Source: Symbiodinium natans
Taxonomy: Eukaryota > Sar > Dinophyceae > Suessiales > Symbiodiniaceae
NCBI GenBank assembly: GCA_905221605.1
Contig: CAJNDS010000162.1
Span: forward strand, 1 to 25,000
Length of the DNA: 25,000 bases
Direction of reading: 5' to 3'
The position numbers and the translations under genes were made by a program. This document shows positions 1 to 10,500 of this stretch, piece by piece; within the stretch, counting starts at the first letter, position 1; each line of letters starts with the position of its first letter. Under the pieces are notes generated by a model, which was not told the origin of the DNA, did no database searches, and saw only the letters and a program-made list of their open reading frames with translations.

Positions 1-92
1 TAAAACCTGCACCCTAACCCCAAACCCTAACCCTAAACCCTAAACCCTAAACCCCAAACCCTAAACCCCTGAACCCTAAACCCGAAACCCTG
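1..92 (-). repeat. CCCTAAA telomere-type array (C-rich on +)
   Basis: Degenerate CCCTAAA, CCCTAA and CCCCAAA units at the window edge; the array may continue to the left. Confidence 0.9.
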
Positions 93-230
93 AACAACAA
101 ACCCCTCCGAGTTCCCAACAAGGCCTTCCGCAAGTGCCGCGCATCGCGCTCGAACATCTGGACTCGCACCATGAAGCCCACCACCGGCACCTGGGGGGGT
201 GCAGGGGGGGGGAAACCTGGTTTTAGGGTG

Positions 231-282
<52 letters not shown>

Positions 283-663
283 GGTTGGGGGCTTCTCTTC
301 GAAAGCCAGCAGCTGGAACCCCCCAGGTGGCTTTAGGGCCCCTTGGGCGGATATCAAAGCAGCCATTGATGGGGGATTGTGGATCTATGGATTTAGGGCT
401 TAGGGTTGTAGGGTTTAGGGTTTAGGGTTCAAGGTTCAAGGTTTAGGGTTTGGGGTTTAGGGTTCAGGGTTTAGGGTTTAGGGTTTTCTGGTGGAACTTT
501 GGCCCCCCCTGAGCCCTGAGACTTGCCCTCGGGGGGAGATATACGAAACAACACGGGTTGCGGGTTTAGGGTTTAGGGTTAGGGGTTGAGGGGTTCAGGG
601 TTTAGGGGTTGAGGGGTTCAGGGTTTAGGGGTTGAGGCGTCTAGGTTGTAGGGTTGAGGTAGA
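93..663. other. Island DNA and G-rich variant telomere repeats, no gene seen
   Basis: Short non-repetitive islands (93-225, 289-387, 487-560) alternate with G-rich repeats. About eight TTGAGGG units lie at 231-288, mixed TTTAGGG/TTCAGGG at 395-490, and TTTAGGGG with TTGAGGGG at 562-660. No credible open frame. Confidence 0.8.
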
Positions 664-709
664 CCCGAAACCCTAAACCCTAAACCCTAAAGGGTTTGGG
701 GTTTGGGGT
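664..709. repeat. Direct C-rich to G-rich telomere-repeat junction
   Basis: CCCTAAA units run to base 690 and pass without spacer into GGGTTTG units. The strand switch is therefore immediate, forming a small palindrome (CCCTAAAGGGTTT). Confidence 0.8.
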
Positions 710-1027
710 GTGCGCAGTATTCCCAGGCCGCCAGACCGATGACTGTCTGCAGCCATCCTAGCACTCTTTCATGTCACTTTCTTTCTCTGGGCTGTACTTC
801 TCCTGCTTGTGGCCGCACCTGACCCTCAGCTCAGCAGATAGGGCTTCATACCCTATGAGGAGGTCTTCAACTCTCACCGGCAAGCGAAGCTTGCCTCCCT
901 TGCCTTGATCACGATACTTTGCAATCGTGCTCGATCTGCTCTCAGTCAGCTTTGGCTGTCACTTGAGCTCCTGAACAGCAACCCAGTCTAAAGGTCCCAG
1001 AAGCATATCCTCTCTTGCTGTCAGATT
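710..1027. other. Non-repetitive island, no gene seen
   Basis: About 318 bp of mixed-composition DNA between telomere-type tracts, with no open frame worth calling and no tRNA- or rRNA-like structure noticed. Confidence 0.6.
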
Positions 1028-1280
1028 TTAACAAACCCAAAACCCGAAACCCCAAACCCCTGCACCCTAAACCCCTAAACCCCGAAACCCTAAACCCTCA
1101 ATCCCTAAACCCTAAAATTGAACCTTGAACCCTAAACCACTAAACCCTAAAACCCTAAACCCCTTAACCCTAAACCCTAAAACCCTAAACCCTGAACCTT
1201 AAACCCTAAACGCCTAAACCCTAAACCCTAAACCCTAAACCCCTAAACCCTAAACCCTAAACCCTAAACCCTAAACCCAG
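1028..1280 (-). repeat. CCCTAAA array, degenerate, about 250 bp
   Basis: Starts with CCCAAAACCC-type units and ends in clean CCCTAAA. It includes CCCCTAAA and CCCTGAA variants. Confidence 0.9.
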
Positions 1281-1391
1281 CCTTCATGTCTAGCTTCTTC
1301 GTGACGACTGTGTACCCCTCCCCGGGGCAGTTGCCCACTCGAAGGCCTCCGCAGATAGAGGCTTAGGCTCTCTGGGCTTCGGAGTCGCAGG
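1281..1391. other. Short island between oppositely oriented arrays
   Basis: 111 bp of non-repeat DNA, flanked by C-rich repeats on the left and G-rich on the right. Confidence 0.6.
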
Positions 1392-1565
1392 TTTGGGGTT
1401 TAGGGTTTAGGGTTTAGGGTTTGGGGTTTTGGGTTTTGGGTTTAGGGTTTAGGGTTTAGGGTTTAGGGTTTGGGGTTTAGGGTTTGGGGTATGGGGTTTA
1501 GGGTTTAGGGTTTGGGGTTTGGGGTTTAGGGTTTGGGGTTTGGGGTTTGGGGTTTGGGGTTTGGT
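1392..1565 (+). repeat. TTTAGGG/TTTGGGG array
   Basis: About 25 units. The right half is mostly TTTGGGG, the left half TTTAGGG. Confidence 0.9.
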
Positions 1566-1857
1566 GGTGTTGGAGGGGGGGTCAGGGCTTGGGATTGCCA
1601 TAAGGAAACCTGACTATTCGCTGCATCCCTGGTGGCTTCGCTTATGCTCCCTTACAGCAACTCAGTCTCGGCATCAGCTTTGAGATCGCAAGAGCACAGA
1701 ACGTGGACAGTAGCTTCTTGGTACCAGTACGTGAAGGTTCGTCGATACAAGAAAGGACAGCTATAGGGCAGTTTGAACGCTACTTGGGGGGGGGGGGGGG
1801 GGGGGGGTACTTACAACCCTACTTCTGCGTACCCCTGGACCCTGCAAACCCTAAACT
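1566..1857. other. Island with 22-base G tract
   Basis: Non-repetitive DNA containing 22 consecutive G at 1786-1807. The tract is followed by a copy of the dispersed motif TACTTACAACCCTACTT. No gene seen. Confidence 0.6.
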
Positions 1858-1869
1858 CTAAACCCTAAA

Positions 1870-1946
1870 CCCTTAGAAACCCTTATGAAACCCTTATGAA
1901 ACCCTTATAAACCCTTATGAAACCCTTATGAAACCCTTATAAACCC
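1870..1946 (-). repeat. Variant array, ten-base unit CCCTTATGAA
   Basis: About seven units of CCCTTATGAA or CCCTTATAAA, an expanded relative of CCCTAAA. It directly follows a few normal units. Confidence 0.85.
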
Positions 1947-2069
1947 GAACCTCCAAGCTTTCAGATCTTGGGCCCTCCACCCCCTCTCACGCCAGGAGCA
2001 CGCCTGCGAAGCGCTTCGCATAGATTACCCAGGACTCCTCCAGCCGCAAGTTGGGGGAGGGGGGGTGGT

Positions 2070-2300
2070 AAGGGTTTAGAGGGTTTAGAGGGTTTAGAGG
2101 GTTTAGAGGGTTTAGAGGGTTTAGAGGGTTTAGAGGGTTTAGAGGGTTTAGAGGGTTTAGAGGGTTTAGAGGGTCTGGAGGGTCTGGAGGGTTTAGAGGG
2201 TTTAGAGGGTTTAGAGGGTTTAGAGGGTTTAGAGGGTTTAGAGGGTTTAGAGGGTTTAGAGGGTTGAGAGGGTTGAGAGGGTTTAGAGGGTTTAGGGTTT
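2070..2300 (+). repeat. Nine-base variant array GGGTTTAGA, about 24 copies
   Basis: A very regular GGGTTTAGA tandem with a pair of GGGTCTGGA units near 2172-2190 and GGGTTGAGA near the right end. The period of nine is divisible by three, so it yields a Gly-Leu-Glu open frame that is not a gene. It ends in normal TTTAGGG. Confidence 0.95.
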
Positions 2301-2309
2301 AGGGTATTT

Positions 2310-2576
2310 GGGGGGGGGGGGGGGGAGGTTGTTCTAAACGGGAGTCCGTTTTAATAAGGGCACTCTGAATAGGGACATTTTTTCTACGGCACTAGAGGGG
2401 GAGACTCGGGACCCCAACTTAAAACCGGGTTTTGGTGTTTGGGGGGGGTTCAGAAGGCTTGAGAGGACTTGTTGGGCGTCGATTCGCCCCCGGCTCCTTC
2501 AGCAAAGCTTGGCCACACTCCTTGTCACTAGCCTTGTACATCATCACCTCAGCTGAGGTTCCGGGCATCAAACAAG
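2310..2576. other. Island beginning with a 16-base G tract
   Basis: G16 at 2310-2325, then mixed DNA with no credible frame. Confidence 0.6.
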
Positions 2577-2647
2577 TTTAAACCCTAAACCCTAAACCCT
2601 AAACCCTAAACCCTAAACCCTAAACCCTAAACCCTAAACCCTAAACT
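2577..2647 (-). repeat. CCCTAAA array, about 10 clean copies
   Basis: Perfect heptamer repeats with sharp edges against the islands on either side. Confidence 0.95.
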
Positions 2648-4167
2648 TATGTACTGTAGGTTAGGGCTTCGGGCTTAGGGCTCAGGGGAGATTCAGCTCT
2701 TTAGTCGGTTGTTGGTGGTGCTGAGCTTGGGGACATCCTGTAACCCACGACTTTCGCGCTCAAGGTCGCTAGGGTTTTGGGCCACGCAGCTTGACTAGAA
2801 CCCCCATAGAGCTTGACTTTTTCATGGCCCCTCATGATGTGAAGCTGCCCAGACCCTCATGAGCCCATGGACTCCCTCAACTCAATCGCCAAGGCGGCAA
2901 GGTGGTTCGCATCCGCGTAGGAGGAATGCAGTATGGAGGCGGCCAGAGTCAACAGGAGGTGCATGGCAGCTGGTGCCATCTGAGCCTTCGTAGCCCTAAG
3001 AGCCGAGGCCAAGTAGTGAGTTCCTAAAGCTCCCTCAGCGCAAACCCAAGAACCCTAAACCCTAAACCCTAAACCCTAAACCCCAATAGAATGAAGGAGA
3101 TGTCCAAGTGGGGAGTTACTGTGGGCATGGGGCCGACACTGATGGGACCCGCCTGATTCTTCCTCAGAAACTCTGCAAGCCCAAATAAGGCTAAGAGGGT
3201 TGAGGGTTTTGGGTTTAGGGTTTAGGGCTTAAGGTCTAGGGGCTTGGTGTTTAGGGGGCATCTTCTACGCTATAAATGGTGAACGAGCTGCTCATGGGCC
3301 GAAATCTCGTCGGAAGGGCGGACGGCAATTTCCCGAAGTACTTCTACGCAGGGCTATAGGTAGGGTAACTATGGGTATAACCTTCAAGTAGGGAGGTTCA
3401 TGGGCAGCACTAGGGTTCCTGCTGTGGACCCCAAGAAGCGTCCCGAAGCTCTACAGAAAGCTTAGGGGTTGGGGTGTAGGGTTCAGGCGATTTAGGGTTC
3501 AGGGGATTTAGTGTTCAGGGGATTAGAGGGTTTGGGGGGATTAGGGGGGTTTGGGGGCTTAGGGGGCAATAGGCGGGAAGTTTCGGGTTTCTGAGCTGCG
3601 CCCTAATTCGAAGCCTGAAAGCCTGCTTTGGGGCTTGATAGTCATTAGGTTCATGGGTACTAAAAAGTAGGGCTAGAAGTACGGTGACTATGGTTATAAC
3701 CTTACTTAGGGTGCCTATAACCCGAATTGCGCGAGTGCTCAGTGGCCGGCCTATCCTCCTCGCCGCTTGACCTCGGCGGGTCAGTTCTCTGCAGCCCTCC
3801 CTTTCGGAGTTCTGTTACTCTCATCTAAGGCGCCCCGCTCCATATTAAGGTGTTAGTGCGATTTCCGACTCTCTTCTCCCAACCCCGAGCCCAAAAAACT
3901 CGCAGGGCCTACATCGGCTCAAAGATTTAGCTCACGAAACCCAAGTTGTTAGGGCAGAGAGCGGCTTGCCAATGGGCTCAAAGGGAGACATCGTTTGGCA
4001 AGAACAACCAACCATTCCAGTCAGGTTGTCAAACCCTAAACGGCCCTAAGCCCTAAACCCTAAACCCGTCTTGGGGCTTAGACTGTGGGATACTATGCTA
4101 TCTCACCAAGACGACCCCGTACCCAACAACACCCTACAACCTACTCCCTAAACTCTAAACCCTAAAC
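2648..4167. other. Islands with scattered short telomere-type repeats, no gene seen
   Basis: Mixed DNA interrupted by CCCTAAA at 3050-3085 and 4030-4070, and by G-rich repeats at 3195-3250 and 3465-3570. Telomere-type CCCTAAA at 4145-4167 forms the left flank of the retrotransposon. Two copies of the dispersed AAGTAGGG/GTTATAACC motif lie at 3336-3412 and 3648-3722. I found no coding, tRNA or rRNA signal. Confidence 0.6.
4162..4167. repeat. Target-site duplication CTAAAC, left copy
   Basis: The six bases directly outside the left LTR equal the six directly outside the right LTR (13919-13924). Copia integrases usually give 5 bp; a 5-bp reading does not match here if TG/CA ends are kept. The target is itself CCCTAAA repeat, so a chance match is easier than usual. 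Confidence 0.75.
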
Positions 4168-4479
4168 TGCTGGGGAACAGGGTTCGTCTCAGCGTTCAGG
4201 GCATGTGCAAAGTCGGGGTCGAAACCAGCCATGGCGTGTCAATCGAATTCCCTTTTTCTCCACTCAGACAAAGCTGTCTTGCTGTGCATGATGGCTCCAT
4301 GCCGTTGTTTTAATGGCTCTTTGCCTTGTGTACATATGTGTCACTATCATGACGAAAAAACGGCCCAAGGGTCCCTGCGTAGCCCACCCCTTGATGTGTA
4401 CAGGACGAAAGCGGCGAGGCTTGGGTCTTACATGCAGTTTCCCACTTTACAAGGCCTTCCTGACTCTGGCGCATCAACA
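4168..4479 (-). repeat. 3' LTR of the copia element
   Basis: 312 bp, the second copy of the LTR at 13607-13918, with no difference seen. Its copy of the Gag start codon runs out into flanking telomere-type repeat, so it yields only a short truncated frame. It should provide the RNA 3' end; I see no AATAAA signal. Confidence 0.95.
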
Positions 4480-4488
4480 CTCCTCCTC
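4480..4488 (-). promoter_or_regulatory. Polypurine tract for plus-strand priming
   Basis: The element strand reads GAGGAGGAG directly before the TG of the 3' LTR, 42 bp after the Gag-Pol stop codon. Position and composition fit the RNase H-resistant primer of LTR elements. Confidence 0.8.
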
Positions 4489-4530
4489 ATTTCTGGAGTG
4501 GGCGACAAAATGTCCACCGATGCGCTCCTT

Positions 4531-7500
4531 CTACCCCAGCTTCGGGTCATCGAACGGTGTCCGATAATACAAGGGGTAACACTCAGCACAGAGCGAACAA
4601 TACTGTATCTTTCGCAGCTTAGATTGATTTGCATGCCTCAGTCCATGGCAGTTGGCGCGAACATGGACTCTGTCTCCATGCTCTGACATCACAAAGGTCT
4701 TCGGGAGGCACCTGAAATCCATCCTCTCTTGGGCTGCCTGTCTCACAGTAATGTTGCTTCCTTCCGTGCTCTGGGCTGACGTTGGGGCTGAGGACGAAGA
4801 TGCAGCCGCAATGTCTCTTACCTGTCCATGAGAACAGTCCACGACGGCGGGCACAGGGACTTGGTGGTGCGGCTCCTCATCCAAGGTGTCAAGTTCCCGA
4901 CGTAGTGCCCGAGCGGCTTGATCCCTTATCTTCATCAACGTCTGGGCTTTCTTCAACGCCGCTCCTTCTTGGGTTCCCCACATCCACCCCACCATCTTCT
5001 TGAGGAACTCCCACACGCCGAGCAATGCTATGCCGCCGATTACCAAGCATGCATAAAACTCCACGCTCCCATCCAACTCCACAGGTCCCTTGATCTCCTT
5101 CTCAGCCTTGGCACCTTGCACCATTGTCATCGCGAGCATCACCGCCATAATCCGTATCGCCTCCAATCTCGTAGATGTAGAGCGACGCCCTTTTTCATCC
5201 TCATGACCCTTGAGGAACTCATCCACGGTGACCATTCCCCAAAGTGCTCGTAGAACTTGTAGTCTTGGGGTGGGTACTGGCTTGGTACCAAGATCCGCGG
5301 GTTGTCCTTCCCCAGGTTCGTGGTGTAGAGTTACCCGCTGTGCAAGGACTTCTTGACGAAGGTAACGCGCCCTCACCCTTAGGTGACGTGTTTTCCATGT
5401 CCCCGGCGCAGTGCTAGCAAGCCCCAAGGCAGCAGTGTTATCTACCTTGATGGACTGGCACAAGTCCTTCTGCACTTCGGTGGCCCACGCCTGGATCCCC
5501 AGGCCCAACTGGTGCGCGGCGATCAGCTCGTACAACTCCGCCTCTGCCGTAGACAGGGTGATCAGCGCTTGTTTTGTCATCCTCCATGCCACAAAGCCAC
5601 CAAAGAGGGCGATTGCCGAGCAGCCGAAAGACTTTCCCCCACAAGGGGCAAAGCTGGCGTCCGAAAAAGACACCACCTCTTGCTGTGAGCCACCATAGGT
5701 CAGGCCCATCCCCACAGTTCCCAGGAGATATCGACGTACTTGGTGGGCAAGACGGGTAGCAGCCAGCGGATTCCTCGTTGCCATGCTGCACACATAGCTC
5801 GTCGCGAAGCTTATGTCCGGCCTAGTCCGCGTTGCTAGCCATAGCAGCTCTCCGGCGGCTGCCTGAGCGGCCCGGACTTGTTCTTCCCCTGCTTCACCTT
5901 CCTCCTCGTCGCCGTCTTCCCAGTGTGGAATGAGGTCCTTCGTCGCGGGCACCGTAGCTGGGTTCTCAGCTTCCATGCCATACTCCCGAATGAGGTCGGT
6001 GATGTATCCTCCTTGGCTGATGTGGTATTGTCTTTTCCCATCGCACACTCGGCTCTGCACCTCCATACCAAGGTATCGCACAGGTCTTTGCCCGACCCAT
6101 TCCAGCTCCGAGCACTTCCAGCCTTCATCACCGTCACCTCCCTTTGTCAACCACGCGTACATGTTCTTGATCTCCTCTCCTCCTCCCAAGAACAGCACAT
6201 CGTCGACGTACACAATCATCATCGCAATGGTCTCCTCCTCATCGCTTAGAGGAACTAACCTCCACACTGCCGGGTCCGTCTCCATTTGCACGAACTTGCA
6301 CTCCTTGTGCCCAGCGCGGATTCTGGCCCTTCTGATCCTGCGATCCCGAAAGTTTCCCCATAAGCGCGGCGCCTCCTTCAACCCATACAAAAGCCTCTCC
6401 ACCCGGTATGCAGTGTTTGGAGGTGCGCATCCAGCATCTACGATCACCTTGGGGACTGTGACCGCATACTTCACACTGGACTCCGACATCGGGGTGAGCG
6501 TGAACGCCGAATTGATGTCCGTGATGGCCGCTTCCCAGTTTCTCTGAGCGGCAAAAGCCACCCCACACCGCACACTCTCCGCGCTGGCCGCCGTTGTGAA
6601 CACCTCTGTCTCACCCTTGATGTAGTTCCCGCAGATAACCAATCTTGTTTTCCGCTTGAAGAGGTTGACTTTGTTGTCGTCCACGATGTCGGTGGCATGT
6701 TCCCTTTCCTTTGAGGGCTCCTCTTCCTTCTCATCTTCGTTCTCTTTCTTGTCCTTGACCGCGGCAACATCAGGTGGTTTCACCGTGTGTACAGTCTTGG
6801 CCGGCACCAGCGTGACTTCTCCTCGTTCTTGTAGTCGTTTCGCCTCTGCGAGTGGAATGGGCACCAACGTTCCATTGCCTTCCAGATGATTTACCTCCTT
6901 TGCCATGCTTGGTATCCATTCCGGTAGATGAGCCTTGACTTCCGGAAGAGAAACTGTGTGCGTAACCGTGAGTGGCTCCTTCAGCTCCTTCAAGATGCCC
7001 TCCACATTTTCCGTGGTTACATCCGCGGCCAACTTCGCGAGCCGGATCCTCTGGTGAGTCGCCGCCTTGATCGATTGCTCCTGCCGCTCCGTCGAGTCCT
7101 CCGAGAGAAGCTCTTGAACAAAGTCTAACTCCTCCTCTGCGTCGATAATCTTCTCATTCATCGACTCATCTGCTCCACCACCCTCTTCTTCACGTAGATC
7201 CGCACACCTTTCTTCATCCACGATCAACGCCCTCAATGCCATAGCTCTATCCTCCAACCACCTCCGTTCTTCCCCTTCAAGCGGCATGGCTGGCACCGGG
7301 TCCAATTCCTTCTCACCGCCCTTCTCCTCCTCTGGCTTGTAGCTCATCGACCATTTCGTCTTCAAACTGATCCGGCCCCCAGGAACAACGAGTTCATCTT
7401 CTCGCTCACCTCCAAGGCCCTTTCCAGGTTCATCATGACGACGGTCCACTTCCTCTTCTTCCTTCGGAGGGGTAACGGGCCAACAACCAAGCTCTTGCAA

Positions 7501-10500
7501 ATACTTCACCTTCTCATGCTCCAACTTGTGCGCTGCAGCAATCGTGAAGCCCACGACCAACACCCTTGGACCATCCTCCCCAAGCACTGGTTCATGTAGT
7601 CGTGAAGGGTTCACCTCTTGTGGCCGCGAAAGCTCCACCACCTGCCCAAGTACTTCTTTCCCATTGAACCATCGTGGCTCGTACCTTCCCTTGAACTCAT
7701 CACCAATCTTCATCTCCTGCCATATTCCACTGCCTCTCGTCACCTTCAAAGGAGAGACCAAATTGCTCGACTCCTTCTTGTTGTAGCTATCTCGGTGGAT
7801 TGGCATCACGGCGTTCTTTACCAGAGCTATTGATGTGAAGTCCTTGTTCGGGAAGTCGTGGCGAAGTAGCGCTGAAGCCAATCGCACCACCTCTTCATGC
7901 TTTTCGGTCGCCTTGGTGATGCTCACAATTCCGCCATGCTGGTACGCTCCCAATGTCAGATAAGCTCGGTCCTCCACTGGGCCAGGGACTTCTCGCAGCT
8001 GCGGCCGCTTGGCTGCAGCTTCCTTGCTTTCCCAGATATCCGCCACCAGCAACTTTTCCACCAGCTTGTTTCTTGGCTCATCCTTGTAGGCGCTCATCAT
8101 CTTCAGCCCTGGGTCCCTCACGGTTGTCTTTTCCCGAAGCCTCTGCGATGGTTTCACCCAATCGGCCTCATACTCCGGCTCCTTTACTTCCACATACTCA
8201 TCGTCTCGAACAAGCCGTACATGAAGAGTCCTCAACCATGTCCCATCTTCAAGAAGCACCACGTGTCCTCCACGAACATCCTCCGTTGGACCCATGTATG
8301 TGCCTTTTTCCCATTTTGGGTCGAAGGGACCACGGCCTTTCTTCGTCTTGATCCACACAACGGCTCCAAAACGAACTCCCTTGCCAGGCCTCGCGAGCAT
8401 CCTGCGGTTGTGGGCATCACACGCCTCCTTCATCGCACACGGCCAATACTTCTTTTCCACACCACCAGCTTGTAGAAGGAGACGTGCTCGGGATTTTACC
8501 CACTTGACCCCGTTCTCGGCCACCGCATTCTGTGTAGGTGCCAGGCCTTCAGTGTATGTTTGATACACATCTCTTTCCCGACACCACTTCCGCAAAGGCT
8601 TGGTGCGAAACTCTTTAGCGCGGTCAGAGTGGATCCTCGACAAAGGCATGCCCCACGACTTCAGCGTGACATAGATCTCCTGGACGGCCTCCAACACCTC
8701 CCGCCCACGATGCTTTTCCAATGGGATCACGAACCGCAATACCTGGAACTCCATCGGCTTCTTCAGGTCCTCGAACATCTTCTTCCACTCCTCCTCCTCG
8801 GCTTCGATGTCCTTTCCTTCCGCAGCCCCCTCTTCTGTTTCCTCTTCCTCATACGTCTCCAGCCAATCGTCGTCGACCTCTTCCTCCGCAATGCCAAGTT
8901 CTTCCACGGGACCACCACGTGTAACTGGAGATGCTTCGGAACTGCTAGGTGGGACCGGAGATGCTTCGGAACTGCCATGTGGGACTGGAGATGCTTCGGA
9001 ACTGCCATGTGAGACTGGAGATGCTTCGGAACTGCCATGTGGGACTGGAGATGCTTCGGAACTGCCATGTGGGACTGGAGATGCTTCGGAACTGCCAGGT
9101 GGGACTGGAGATGCTTCGGAACTGCCAGGTGGGGGTACAGGTTGATCTTCTGGTACCTTGTACCCCTTCGGGAAAACGTACGTGGCCACCAATGCGAAGC
9201 GGTACTTCTTCCCCTTCTTCTCATCGACCCCTTGATCACGAAAAGCCCCCGCCACATCCAAGCTCAAAACATAAGCATCTCTGTGCAGGACCTTCCTTGC
9301 CGGCCTTCCTGACCCTGAGGCAGCCAGACAAACCGAGCAATCCCTTCTATACGGCCAGTGGTTCGCATCCAAGTGCGCTCTCCATTCTGCCGCCTCCCTT
9401 GATGACATTGCCCTTGCCTTCACTCCACCCCCCTGCAATTCTTTTCGTAGCAAGGCCTTCGCTATCTCTCTTCTGAACCCAGGGGCCCACTCTGCCATAG
9501 CGGATGACGAAGCCGGCTTCGGCCATTCATGCCGTGCATCTCGCGCCTGCAAGTCCATCTCCATGTTCGCTAAGAAGGCTGTAGGTTTCTTCTGCTCATG
9601 TCCATACGCACCTTGGTCGAACTGGTACTTCACCAAGCCGAGGAGGGTCTCCAACTGCTCCATCAGAGGCGTTCTCCACACGGACGGGCAAATCTCCCAC
9701 AAGCCATTTTCCTCATCCAGAAATTCACGAGGGTCATCAGGATGTTCCAGGCCAAACGCCACCTTGTCAAAGCTCCACTGGTCGCAATCTTCTTCTTCGG
9801 AACTCGCCTCCGCGACCAGCCACAGCCATATCATTCTCAAGAGGAGCTTGTTATCCCCCGCCACGAGTTGCTGTTCTCCAGGACTCAAGTTCGGCATGCC
9901 CCAAAGAAACCGAGCGGATCTTACTGGCCTTGGCAATCTCACGCTGTCGCCCATGCCCTCTCGATACCTCAGCAATGAAAACGTCCGACACGGGGGCCCT
10001 CCGATCACTCCCTTGATTCTTCCTTGCGCTGCAGCCCACAACAACAAGGCGTAAACATCCTTGCTCAGCACATCGGCTCCCTTGTTGATGTCCACCTCAA
10101 GAACTTCCCCGGCAAGTTGTTTGATCGGGTCATTCTTTGTCTCCTTGCCCGCAAAGAGGTGGATAATCCAATCCTTGGCTCTCCACAGCTGCCTCCTCTT
10201 CGCCCGATTCATCGGCCACTTCTTCAACAGCTTCCAGGCTTCTTCTGGATTGCAGGGCATAGACTCCAAGATGCCAGCCTTGTCCTCCACGGGCACATGC
10301 TGCATGAACGGGGCCTCAAAGACAGCTCTCAGCCCTTCCGCCTTGTCACCGGTGCGCACGTACTCCTGGAGGTAACCCTTCCACCCACAAGGCTTCCGGT
10401 TCTTCACCGCCAGGATCGCTGCCCTGAGTTCCGCGGCCGAGTTCGCGCTTGCTTCCACAGACTGCGACTCAAGCTCTGCTATGAGGCGTAGTGCATCGCA

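Noticed and set aside
1-92. True chromosome end at the left edge
   Set aside because: The array is short and degenerate, similar arrays occur throughout the window, and the window edge is arbitrary.
1968-2267. 99-codon plus-strand frame rich in Gly-Leu-Glu
   Set aside because: It is the translation of the nine-base GGGTTTAGA tandem, which stays open because the period is a multiple of three.
4168-4479. 151-codon plus-strand frame starting in the LTR at 4231
   Set aside because: It is antisense to the element; the LTR copy at 13670 gives the same start but diverges after the LTR end, so the frame is accidental.
5930-6547. 205-codon plus-strand frame opposite the reverse transcriptase
   Set aside because: It lies antisense to conserved RT coding sequence, has no family signature, and is explained by codon bias of the real frame.
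8921-9136. Possible CRISPR-like array (regular 30-bp units)
   Set aside because: Units are contiguous with no spacers and encode a protein repeat in frame.
8763-9257. Minus-strand 164-codon frame with repeated AVPKHLQSH units, and plus-strand relatives
   Set aside because: These are other-frame readings of the 30-bp tandem repeats inside the integrase region of Gag-Pol.
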